Part shown: positions 42,052 through 51,285 of the stretch, piece after piece
Numbering within the stretch: position 1 is the stretch's first letter
How the letters are laid out: every line of letters starts with the position of its first letter
Assembly (NCBI GenBank): GCA_002729235.1
Contig: PBTY01000006.1
Span: 31,835-95,834 of the forward strand
Reading direction: 5' to 3'
DNA: 64,000 nt
Source: Rickettsiales bacterium
Lineage (GTDB): Bacteria > Bacteroidota > Bacteroidia > Cytophagales > Cyclobacteriaceae
The notes under the pieces: generated by a model
The model's database searches: none
Told to the model about the DNA's origin: nothing
The model's input: the letters and a program-made list of their open reading frames with translations, nothing else
Position numbers and translations under genes: made by a program

Positions 42052-44090
42052 GAAAACTAGGATTCATACTGGGTCTCTTAATTTCACTTTCTCTGATTGG
42101 ACAGGAACTTGATCTGGAGCAGTTTGCCGAAGCGCGATTCCAACTGCAGGATGATGACATCCCCTATGAAGACCTGTATGAGTCTCTTCTACTTTTTTAT
42201 ACTAATCCGCTAAACCTCAACAAAGCTACCAAAGCAGAATTGGCTTCTTTGTACATCCTGACACCCGCACAAATCAATTCCTTCTTCACTTACAGGGAAT
42301 CAGTCGGAACATTAATATCCATTTATGAACTTCAGGCCATTCCAGACTTTGACATCCCAACCATTCATGATTTATTGCCTTTTGTATCTGTGACAGAAGC
42401 TTTGGATTCCAGACCACTGTTAACTCGAATCCTGAATGAAGAAAACAATTATCTTCTGTTGCGTTATACCCGAACATTGCAATCCGCAGAAGGCTACCAA
42501 CGCGGAGATGGATCTGGTTACAAGGGAGATCCAAACACCATTTACGGACGCTTTAGAGTGAGTCATTCCAAAGACTTTAGTCTAGGTGTGACCTTTGAAA
42601 AGGATGCCGGAGAACAGTTCGCTTTCTCTCCAGGTAATCAGCAATATGGTTTTGATTACTACTCCTACCACTTCGCATTGCAGAATAAAGGGATCATCAA
42701 AAATCTGGTTTTGGGAGATTATCAAATGCAGTTTGGACAAGGATTGGTATTAGGAGCTGGTTTTGGTGCTGGTAAAGGCGCAGAAACCATCAACACGATT
42801 AAAAGAAACAGCACGGGCCTTAAACCTTACTCCTCAGTATTAGAATCCGGATACTTTCGTGGAGTTGCTGCTACAATCTCCATCAAAGATCTGGACATTA
42901 CTGCATTTGGGTCTCGTCTGGCTCAGGATGGCAACTTATTAAACGACACCACTTATTCGGACTTTGAAGAATATGTCAATTCCATCCAATCAACAGGCTT
43001 TCACCGAACCAGTAATGAATTGATGTCTAAGAATGCCATTACCGAGGTAAGTACTGGCTTTGCAATTCATTATAGCCTCAAACACCAATTCAATATTGGA
43101 GCCACAGGATTGTACACCCACTATGCCAGTCCCTTACAGAAGAAACCTAACAACTACAATCAATATGAATTTTCTGGAGATGAGAACTTTGTAGGAAGTG
43201 TTTACTCCAATCTCAATTGGCAAAACCTAATGCTCTTTGGCGAAATGGCGAGATCACAGTCTGGGGGTATCGGAGCTGTAACCGGCATTTTGCTTTCCAT
43301 GACTCCCAAACTTGATTTCAGTTGGTCATACAGAGATTACAGCAAAGACTTCCATTCGTTTTATGGTAACGGTTTTGGAGAGGGCTCCAGAATCATCAAT
43401 GAAAAAGGAACCTACTGGGGTCTTGCTTATCGACCTTCTAGAAAGCATGCTTTTTCCGGATACTTTGACAAATTCACTTTCCCATGGTTAAGGTTCCGAG
43501 TCGATGCTCCATCCAATGGTTTCGAATACCTTGGACGGTTTACCTATAAACCAACTCGCTCGATCCAGATGTATGCCCAATTCCGACAGGAAAACAAAGA
43601 GCTCTCCGTAGATTCAGAAGATGGCACCTTGAGCGAACTCACCGAAACCATCCGAAAAAACTACATCATTAATCTAGATTATGCCATTGGCAGGAGCTTC
43701 AGTTTCAAATCAAGAATTCAAGGTTCCAGCTATGCACAGTCTGATGAAATCACTCATGGTCTAGCCATCATTCAGGATGTAAATGTCGCTTTCTGGAAAA
43801 TGAAATTAAGCACACGATTTGCACTGTTTGATACAGATGACTTTAACAACCGTCAGTACCTGTATGAAAAGGATGTTCTCTATGCATTTAGCATTCCTGC
43901 CTACAATGGAGTAGGCACACGAAGCTACTTCATGGCACAATACACCGTCAATCGCTCACTTACTTTATGGCTTAGGTATTCTCAATTCCAATATGTCAAT
44001 CAAGAAAGTGTAGGTTCCGGACTAAATGAAATCGATGGTGGCCTCCGATCTGATGTCAAGTTCATGCTAAGGTATAAGTTCAGGAATTAG
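42048..44090 (+). CDS. Outer-membrane beta-barrel protein with N-terminal helix-hairpin-helix domain
   Basis: LNLNKATKAELASLYILTPAQINSFFTYRESVGTLISIYELQAIPDFD HhH; long C-terminal beta-rich region ending LRYKFRN. Confidence 0.78.
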   Translation: MRKLGFILGLLISLSLIGQELDLEQFAEARFQLQDDDIPYEDLYESLLLFYTNPLNLNKATKAELASLYILTPAQINSFFTYRESVGTLISIYELQAIPDFDIPTIHDLLPFVSVTEALDSRPLLTRILNEENNYLLLRYTRTLQSAEGYQRGDGSGYKGDPNTIYGRFRVSHSKDFSLGVTFEKDAGEQFAFSPGNQQYGFDYYSYHFALQNKGIIKNLVLGDYQMQFGQGLVLGAGFGAGKGAETINTIKRNSTGLKPYSSVLESGYFRGVAATISIKDLDITAFGSRLAQDGNLLNDTTYSDFEEYVNSIQSTGFHRTSNELMSKNAITEVSTGFAIHYSLKHQFNIGATGLYTHYASPLQKKPNNYNQYEFSGDENFVGSVYSNLNWQNLMLFGEMARSQSGGIGAVTGILLSMTPKLDFSWSYRDYSKDFHSFYGNGFGEGSRIINEKGTYWGLAYRPSRKHAFSGYFDKFTFPWLRFRVDAPSNGFEYLGRFTYKPTRSIQMYAQFRQENKELSVDSEDGTLSELTETIRKNYIINLDYAIGRSFSFKSRIQGSSYAQSDEITHGLAIIQDVNVAFWKMKLSTRFALFDTDDFNNRQYLYEKDVLYAFSIPAYNGVGTRSYFMAQYTVNRSLTLWLRYSQFQYVNQESVGSGLNEIDGGLRSDVKFMLRYKFRN

Positions 44091-44175
44091 GCATTGAGTA
44101 AGTGGGTCATATTGCTCAATTATGTATAAATTCAGTCATTTTTATGTGAATTGACCAGCCAACTAACCACCTCAT

Positions 44176-45177
44176 ATGCGCATTCTCATCACAGGTGCCA
44201 CAGGATTTTTAGGCAGCAAAACCCTAGAGTCTTTTGCCAATCACCCAGAATTTGATCACATCATTGCAACGGGTCGGACACTAACTCCTGATCGAAAAGT
44301 GATCAAAGATCATGTAGCCTATCAATTAGGAGAATTGTCTGATTCTGATTTTGTAACAAGCTTATTTACAAACCATATAGATATAGTGATCAACTGTGTC
44401 AGCTTATCCTCTCCCTGGGGTTCCTATGAGGAATTTTACAATGCCAATGTAGTGACCCAGCAATTACTTATTGAACAGTGCATAAAACATGATGTTCACC
44501 GATTCATTTACATTTCATCACCTAGCGTTTACTTCAAGTTCAAGGATCAGTTTGATGTAACAGAGGAGACTCCTCTGCCCAATCATCTGGTCAACGACTA
44601 TGCACGGACTAAACTGGAAGCAGAGCGTTTGTTAGAAAACTCCGGTTTGACTTACATAACCTTACGTCCTAGAGCTCTCGTAGGTGCAGGAGATACTGTG
44701 ATCATGCCTCGATTGGTACGATCATACGAAGAAGGAAAGTTGAAAATCATGGGTTCTGGGAAAAATCTGGTGGATTTAACCCCTGTCTCCAACATGGTTG
44801 ACGCCATTTTTCTAGCTACTCAGGCAACCAAGGATGCTTGTAACGAAGTTTACAATATTGCCAATGGACAGCCCATCCAGTTATGGCAAGCCATCAACCA
44901 AATACTGAAGAAGATAGGCTATGCACCAATTGCGAAGAAAATCCCCTATTGGCTTCTAATGACCGTAGCTACCCTGATGGAGTTTGCCGCTAAGTATTTC
45001 GGAGGAAATAAAGAACCAACACTCACAAGATATTCTGTCGGGGTGTTAGCACATTCGTTTACACTTAATATCGATAAAGCCAAATCCAAGCTCCATTACA
45101 AACCCAGACAAACCGTTCAGGAAGCCATGAATGAGTTTGCCAACTGGTACAAACTACAAAAAGATGGCAACAGTTAA
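44176..45177 (+). CDS. NAD-dependent epimerase/3-beta-HSD family dehydrogenase (OleD-like)
   Basis: MRILITGATGFLGSKTLESF; YISSPSVYF; NDYARTKLEAERLL YxxxK; LRPRALVGAGD. Confidence 0.88.
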   Translation: MRILITGATGFLGSKTLESFANHPEFDHIIATGRTLTPDRKVIKDHVAYQLGELSDSDFVTSLFTNHIDIVINCVSLSSPWGSYEEFYNANVVTQQLLIEQCIKHDVHRFIYISSPSVYFKFKDQFDVTEETPLPNHLVNDYARTKLEAERLLENSGLTYITLRPRALVGAGDTVIMPRLVRSYEEGKLKIMGSGKNLVDLTPVSNMVDAIFLATQATKDACNEVYNIANGQPIQLWQAINQILKKIGYAPIAKKIPYWLLMTVATLMEFAAKYFGGNKEPTLTRYSVGVLAHSFTLNIDKAKSKLHYKPRQTVQEAMNEFANWYKLQKDGNS

Positions 45178-46009
45178 ATTTGAATTGCGATCGGCAGGAT
45201 ATTGTACTGCTTTGAAGTCACATGCGCTCAGAGGCACAGCAGCTCGGACCATTAAATTCTTTGCGACCTACTCCTACTTACATCACCCGACACATGGTCA
45301 TATCCTTTTTGACACGGGCTATACAACTCGTTTTTATGAGCTAACCAAATCCTTACCTATGAGCTTGTATGCCAAAGCAACAAAGGTATTTGTCAAGCCA
45401 GAGAATCATGCTTCTGTTGCTCTTTCCAAGGATGGAATTTCACCAGAATCCATTGATAAAATCATCATATCCCACTTTCATGCAGATCACATTGGTGGGT
45501 TACGAGATTTCCCAAATGCAACTTTCATTTGTAGCCAACAAGCTTATGACAGCATTCAGAATAAAACGGGATTCTCCGCATTGAAACAAGGATTTATTCC
45601 GGAACTATTACCAGATGATTTCGATCACCGCGTGCAACTAATCCATACTGAATCGGGAAAAAATCAAGATATACACCTTGGGCCAATGTTTGACCTGTTT
45701 GGTGATGGAAGCATTCAGTTATTTCAGGTAGAAGGACATGCCTGTGGACAAATTGGCGCCTTGATCAAAACCGAACAAAAACCCGTACTACTCATCGCAG
45801 ACGCTGCCTGGCTCAAAGAAAACTACTTGCAAATGCACCTCCCCTCTCCAATTGTTCGTTTATTCTTTCACTCGTGGAAAAACTTTAAAGTCAGCTTGAA
45901 AAATGTGCATAATTACCATCAAGCCAATCCAGATACGCTGATTATACCATGCCACTGTGAAGCAACATACCGCCAGCTTGCTAATGACCTAACCGATGAA
46001 GCCCAATAA
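45164..46009 (+). CDS. MBL-fold metallohydrolase
   Basis: IIISHFHADHIGGLRDFP; VEGHACGQIGALI; start trimmed to MATVKFEL at 45164 (ORF track starts at 45131). Confidence 0.88.
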   Translation: MATVKFELRSAGYCTALKSHALRGTAARTIKFFATYSYLHHPTHGHILFDTGYTTRFYELTKSLPMSLYAKATKVFVKPENHASVALSKDGISPESIDKIIISHFHADHIGGLRDFPNATFICSQQAYDSIQNKTGFSALKQGFIPELLPDDFDHRVQLIHTESGKNQDIHLGPMFDLFGDGSIQLFQVEGHACGQIGALIKTEQKPVLLIADAAWLKENYLQMHLPSPIVRLFFHSWKNFKVSLKNVHNYHQANPDTLIIPCHCEATYRQLANDLTDEAQ

Positions 46010-47270
46010 ATTACATATCCTCCTTTGGTTCCTAAAGCTTCGGTATTCACGGCTCTTTCACTCCAATAAAATAAGTGGATCAAGAGTAAGACATTGGAAA
46101 AAAACGCTTTCAAAATCCGATTTTTATCAACCACTGATTTCCTCTGGGGACTTTCCGATCATGAATAAGCAGCGCTTCATGGATCATTTCGATGAAATCA
46201 ATACTGTTGGAGTATACAAATCAGAGGCTATGGACATTGCATTGAAGAGTGAACAATCCAGGGACTTTACGCCCACCATCAACAACATTAGCATTGGATT
46301 ATCATCTGGCACCAGCGGCAACAAAGGAATATTCCTAACCAACCCTGCCGAAAAAGCCATTTGGGTTGGCGCTATCCTCGATCGGGTAATTGGGCTGTCT
46401 CTGAAGAAACGAAAAGTGGCGTTTTTCTTACGAGCTAACAATAACCTGTACGAGTCTGTAAAATCCAAAACCCTGGAATTCACTTTTTTTGATCTGAAAG
46501 AATCAGTGAATGTACATTTTCAACGACTGGCAGAGTTATCTCCAGACATTTTGGTGGCTCAACCTTCTGCTCTTTACCAAATTGCAAAATGCTATGAAGG
46601 CACAAACACCAAACCCACTTTTAGTAAAGTGATCTCAGTAGCAGAAGTTTTGGAAGATGACCAGAAAGCCTACTTCCAAAGAGTGTTTCAATGTCGGATT
46701 GATCAGGTCTATCAATGCACCGAAGGCTTTCTAGCTTATACCTGTAAACAAGGAAAACTCCATTTCAATGAAGATTGGCTGAAAATCGAAAAGCGATACC
46801 TCGATGAATCCCGGTTTCATCCGATCATTACCGACTATCTCCGTTCCTCACAACCAATAGTTCGTTATGAACTTAATGACATCATCCATGAAGGAAAAGT
46901 GTGTACCTGTGGAAGTAAAGCTACTGTTATTGACCGAATAGAAGGGCGATCCGATGATGTCTTTTTATTTGAGGTAGCAGGTGATGAAAAGATCATTTAC
47001 CCCGACTTTATCCGTCGGGCAGTGATCTCCTCCTCTGATGAGATTCTCAATTATTTGGTTCGCAAAACATCCAAATCACGATTAGAGGTGTCTTTGGAAA
47101 CAACGGACAAATCATCCTCCAATGAGGTATTTGATACTGTGAAGCAGCGACTCGTTGAATTACTCACACAGTATGGTGTGGTTGATATCGAAATAACGCA
47201 AATGGAGTACCAACATGATCCCATGATGAAATTTACCCGCATTAAAAATGACTCCCGTGAGAACGTTTAA
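45996..47270 (+). CDS. F390 synthetase-related/PaaK-like adenylate-forming (ANL) enzyme
   Basis: ISIGLSSGTSGNKGIFLT phosphate-binding loop; VYQCTEGFLAYTC; YELNDIIHEG; CTCGSKATVIDRIEGRSDDVF. Confidence 0.83.
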   Translation: MKPNKLHILLWFLKLRYSRLFHSNKISGSRVRHWKKTLSKSDFYQPLISSGDFPIMNKQRFMDHFDEINTVGVYKSEAMDIALKSEQSRDFTPTINNISIGLSSGTSGNKGIFLTNPAEKAIWVGAILDRVIGLSLKKRKVAFFLRANNNLYESVKSKTLEFTFFDLKESVNVHFQRLAELSPDILVAQPSALYQIAKCYEGTNTKPTFSKVISVAEVLEDDQKAYFQRVFQCRIDQVYQCTEGFLAYTCKQGKLHFNEDWLKIEKRYLDESRFHPIITDYLRSSQPIVRYELNDIIHEGKVCTCGSKATVIDRIEGRSDDVFLFEVAGDEKIIYPDFIRRAVISSSDEILNYLVRKTSKSRLEVSLETTDKSSSNEVFDTVKQRLVELLTQYGVVDIEITQMEYQHDPMMKFTRIKNDSRENV

Positions 47271-48249
47271 CATTGCCGGAATTGGTAAGTATTTGCCTCA
47301 GAAGCAAGTGTCAAGCCATGCGCTGGAGGAGCAGCTACAATTGCCAGAAGGCTGGATTGAACAATACATAGGAGTGCAAACACGATACCTTGCGGAAACG
47401 GAGAGCAATACCGAAATGGGTGCCAAAGCACTTCAGTCGGCACTTAATGATGCTGGTATTACGATAGGTGATCTTGATTGCCTCATTGGCGCAGCAGGAA
47501 CATTTGATCATGTCATCCCTAATCGATCTTCACTCATCAAAGCCGCTTTTAAAGAAGCACATTTATATGATTTCCCCTGTGTTGATATCAATACCGTTTG
47601 CACCAGTTTCATTACCGCATTGGATTATGCTTCGCTATTGATTCAATCCGGACAACATCAAACCATCGCGATTGTCACCTCAGAAATCAGCTCCAAAGGT
47701 CTGGATCCTTCCAATACGGAAACCTATTGCCTCTTTGGAGATGGTGCTGCAGCGGTGATTCTCACAGCAGGAGATGATGGTGGATTGATTCATTCCAATC
47801 AAAAGACATATTCTGAAGGAGCCATCAATACGATGATAGCAGGTGGTGGCAACCAATACCATCCAAAAGATTATCCATATGATCCTGCATTGTATAGCTT
47901 CAAAATGGATGGAAAGAAGCTCCTGAAACTGGCTCATCAGCACCTGGAAGAATTTATTATCAATTTCTTTTCTAAATCGTCGTTGAGATTGAATGAGGTG
48001 AATTGGATAGTGCCCCATCAAGCGAGCAAATTAGGTCTGAGAATGCTCTGCTCCTTGGAAGAAATTGAATCAGAGAAAGTGATAGATCAGCTATCTCTTT
48101 ATGGAAACTGCATTGCGGCTTCGATACCAATCGCCCTAATCACCAGCATTGAGCAGGGAAAAATCAAAGAACAGGACACATGCTTCCTGATAGGAACTGC
48201 TGCTGGCATGTCAATTAGTGGATTGTTACTCAAATACACCAAATCATGA
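47248..48249 (+). CDS. 3-oxoacyl-ACP synthase III family condensing enzyme
   Basis: Cys in VDINTVCTSFITALDYA; His in VPHQASKLGL; Asn in YGNCIAASIPIAL; GTAAGMSISGLLL. Confidence 0.9.
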   Translation: MTPVRTFNIAGIGKYLPQKQVSSHALEEQLQLPEGWIEQYIGVQTRYLAETESNTEMGAKALQSALNDAGITIGDLDCLIGAAGTFDHVIPNRSSLIKAAFKEAHLYDFPCVDINTVCTSFITALDYASLLIQSGQHQTIAIVTSEISSKGLDPSNTETYCLFGDGAAAVILTAGDDGGLIHSNQKTYSEGAINTMIAGGGNQYHPKDYPYDPALYSFKMDGKKLLKLAHQHLEEFIINFFSKSSLRLNEVNWIVPHQASKLGLRMLCSLEEIESEKVIDQLSLYGNCIAASIPIALITSIEQGKIKEQDTCFLIGTAAGMSISGLLLKYTKS

Positions 48250-49346
48250 GTCTCGCTATCGCCAACTCTCTTCTGCTGATCCTGGTTCTTATCGAACTGA
48301 TGGTGATTGGATTGATTAAGAAACAAACCATTCCCTGGAAAGAAGTGGTGTTTAATCTCAACTCCGGTCACATTCTCATGTGGATCTTCAGAGGATTGGA
48401 AGTGACCATCTTTCACCTCATTTCTACTCATTTCGGGCTAGGCATCGTGGATAACTGGCCATATTTAGCTATCTGGATCTTTACCTTCTTTGCCTGGGAT
48501 TTTTGCTTTTACTGGCTACATCGGATTCACCACAAACTTCGGATTCTGTGGGCAGTTCATGTGGTGCACCATGAGGGGGAACACTATGGCTTGTCACTTG
48601 GCATCCGAAACTCGTGGTATTCTTCCATCACGTCCATCCCATTTTTCCTGGTTTTGGCTTTTATAAGCATTCCAGTGGAGATTTTCCTCACAGTTGGTAG
48701 CATTCATTACTTTATCCAATTTTACAACCACAACGATCTGGTAAGGAAGAGTGGAATCCTGGAGAAAATCATGATCACACCTTCTCATCATCGAGTGCAC
48801 CATGGCATGAATGACGAGTACATCGACCGAAACTTTGGGGGAACGTTGGTGATCTGGGACCGACTCTTTGGAACCTTTCAGGCCGAAAAGGAAGACGTGC
48901 CGGTTCAGCTAGGCACTAGAGACAACCCACATACAATGGATGTCATCAAAGCCAACAATCTACCCTTTGCCAAGCTTTTCGGGAAAGCTAGATATCATTT
49001 ACCTGAACCGAAATATTCCATCAGTAACTGGTTCATCGCTTCTGGAGGTATCTTGTTGTTTGTCCTGCTTCTGTTTTACATCCTACAGGAAGAGACCTGG
49101 CCAATGGTGATGAAGATTCAACTGTTTCTTATTGTTTTTATGGGCACCATAGCAAATGGTGGATTGTCCGAAGGAAGAACCTGGGGATTGGTACTCTGGA
49201 GCTTTCTTTTTGTAGTGGCAGCACCATTGTTTCTCTACTTCCAGGAGGTCACGGATTGGAAACTCATACTTCCCATGGGATTGCTGGGGCTGCATGCGCT
49301 AGGTACCTTGTTATTTGTTAAGTTTCAGGCACTTGCGCGAAAATAA
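48246..49346 (+). CDS. Sterol desaturase/fatty acid hydroxylase superfamily membrane protein
   Basis: Histidine clusters WLHRIHHK, VVHHEGEHYG, SHHRVHHGMN; multi-TM. Confidence 0.9.
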   Translation: MSLAIANSLLLILVLIELMVIGLIKKQTIPWKEVVFNLNSGHILMWIFRGLEVTIFHLISTHFGLGIVDNWPYLAIWIFTFFAWDFCFYWLHRIHHKLRILWAVHVVHHEGEHYGLSLGIRNSWYSSITSIPFFLVLAFISIPVEIFLTVGSIHYFIQFYNHNDLVRKSGILEKIMITPSHHRVHHGMNDEYIDRNFGGTLVIWDRLFGTFQAEKEDVPVQLGTRDNPHTMDVIKANNLPFAKLFGKARYHLPEPKYSISNWFIASGGILLFVLLLFYILQEETWPMVMKIQLFLIVFMGTIANGGLSEGRTWGLVLWSFLFVVAAPLFLYFQEVTDWKLILPMGLLGLHALGTLLFVKFQALARK

Positions 49347-49539
49347 ATAACTACATAATCAACTGAATTACAGTTCATTATATGTATAATCCTATTTTCT
49401 ATAAGATTCCTCTTACCCCTTTTTAGGTATTTTCATCTCAGATGATGGTTTTAGTTGTTCCATGAGTCAAAATACTGTACTTTAAAATCGAGATCATTTG
49501 ATTTTCTAATCCAAATACTAATATTAAGAAGCTTTTTAC

Positions 49540-50211
49540 ATGCCACCTCCCAATAGACAAAGTATTATTCATACCAAACAAGCCAATTGGTTACATCTTA
49601 TCCTATTCCTTTTATTGGCAGTGAGTACTGTTTTAATAGTTCTCAAAGTTCCAAATCTCTATTCAGATAAACTTTTTTTTCTAAGAATTATAATGGGACT
49701 TTCAACAGCTGGAATAGCTGCTATTATTCCAGGGTTTTTCGAAATAAATATAAAATGGCTTGATAACACAATTAGATCAGGAGGAGCTATTGGTCTCTTT
49801 ATCCTAGTCTTTACTTATACCCCTCCGGCAATCATCCCCAACAATAGTTGTATTAGTGCTATTGACTTAAATGGTGATTGGTCTATTGAAACCGTATCTT
49901 CTATTGGAGCTAAGACAATTGGTGTAGCAAACATTCAACAGAACAACATGGAGTGCTTCTTGAAAATCTACGGGGATTTTGAAAACCTGACTGAAGGAAA
50001 ACCCAAAATTCGATTTAATTCAGAAATTGCTGAAATCAAGGACAATGAAATCATTTTTGTTTATATGAATAATGATGATGAACGAGGAGTATGCCGTGGA
50101 CAATTGAATGTAAGTAACCCTGACGAAATATATATGAACTATTACGATCTATCTGGTTATGACAAAAACAATGACCCTAGTGGAACATTGATATTTAGTA
50201 GACAAAAATGA
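49540..50211 (+). CDS. Hypothetical: N-terminal TM helices plus C-terminal beta-rich (Cap15/S-2TMbeta-like) domain
   Basis: Hydrophobic segments WLHLILFLLLAVSTVLIVL, LFFLRIIMGLSTAGIAAIIPGFFEI, GGAIGLFILVFTYTPP; then about 110-aa beta-rich domain starting LNGDWSIETV and ending GTLIFSRQK. Confidence 0.7.
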   Translation: MPPPNRQSIIHTKQANWLHLILFLLLAVSTVLIVLKVPNLYSDKLFFLRIIMGLSTAGIAAIIPGFFEINIKWLDNTIRSGGAIGLFILVFTYTPPAIIPNNSCISAIDLNGDWSIETVSSIGAKTIGVANIQQNNMECFLKIYGDFENLTEGKPKIRFNSEIAEIKDNEIIFVYMNNDDERGVCRGQLNVSNPDEIYMNYYDLSGYDKNNDPSGTLIFSRQK

Positions 50212-50370
50212 GTAAGCAGATAAATACTTAGATTTGTTTTTTCTACCTCAATTTAGTAATGTCCAAATTCAACATGACCTTTGTTACTTTCCTCCCCATC
50301 AAACATAAGACCTTTTAAACAAAGTAACTTCGGACGTTAAGAAAACAGAATAAAGAAATAAAAACACCCC

Positions 50371-51285
50371 CTACCTCAAATTATCCGTCCCTAGTGCCTT
50401 GCGCTTGTGCACTCGGTTGAACAAGGGATAGATCAATACGGATAACAAAATCAGCCCCGTACCCATGTAAAAACCAGGGTTCATTTGCTCATCTTCAGGA
50501 AAGAAAATCAAGGCCAGAACAATTCCATAGACAGGCTCCAGATTGACGGTAAGGTTCACAGAGAATGCAGACAACCGTTGCATCAACTTCACAGAATAAC
50601 TATAAGCAAATACGGTACAAACGAGCCCAAGCAGCAATAAATACCACCAGTCACTGGCTGTTGGTTGAAGTGCTAATTCATCAACTCCATCCAGAGTTAG
50701 ATAAATCGGGAAAAACAATCCAATGGATAGGCAAGCGCCAACCATCTCGTAAAAAGTGATGACAAAAGGATCTTCCTTTTTGGTTAGGTCTCCATTGATC
50801 ACGGTAAAGAGTGCTGCCAGGAATGCTGAAACCATAGCGAGAATCAAACCGAGGAAGTAATCAAACTCCACATTGAAAATGATGACAATCCCAATGAACG
50901 CCATCACGCTTAAGATCACTTCAAACAGTTTGATTTTCTTTTTAGTAGTCAATGGCTCCAAAATACTCGTCCACAAAGAACAAGTAGCCATTCCTGCCAA
51001 GCAAACGGAAACATTAGAAACCCTCGCGCTCAAGAAAAATAAAATCCAGTGCCCAGCGATTAAGATTCCTGTTCCCAATGTGATTGGAAATGTTTTGCCA
51101 GCTCGAAAATTGAAACCTTTCTTCCAAATGACAAGCAAAACAGCTAACCCAATGGAGGCAATCATCGTCCGGTAAAAGACCATTTCCACAGGAGGTAAAT
51201 CAATCAGCACACCAAGGATCGCCGTAAACCCCCACACCAGCACAATGAAGTGTAGAAATCCAAAGTCTTTGGTTTCCTGAGTCAT
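50371..51285 (-). CDS. EamA/DMT-family transporter
   Basis: 10-TM pattern, VFYRTMIASIGLAVLLVI, LEPVYGIVLALIFFPEDEQMNPGFYMGTGLIL; start trimmed to MTQETKDFG, giving an ATGA overlap with the upstream gene. Confidence 0.9.
   Translation of the reverse strand: MTQETKDFGFLHFIVLVWGFTAILGVLIDLPPVEMVFYRTMIASIGLAVLLVIWKKGFNFRAGKTFPITLGTGILIAGHWILFFLSARVSNVSVCLAGMATCSLWTSILEPLTTKKKIKLFEVILSVMAFIGIVIIFNVEFDYFLGLILAMVSAFLAALFTVINGDLTKKEDPFVITFYEMVGACLSIGLFFPIYLTLDGVDELALQPTASDWWYLLLLGLVCTVFAYSYSVKLMQRLSAFSVNLTVNLEPVYGIVLALIFFPEDEQMNPGFYMGTGLILLSVLIYPLFNRVHKRKALGTDNLR

Noticed and set aside
47680-48431. 113- and 110-aa minus-strand ORFs inside KAS III and hydroxylase genes
   Set aside because: Antisense to enzymes with intact catalytic motifs.
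49361-49375. aactg-aatta-cagtt hairpin after the hydroxylase gene as a terminator
   Set aside because: Five-bp AT-rich stem without a T tract; too weak to call.
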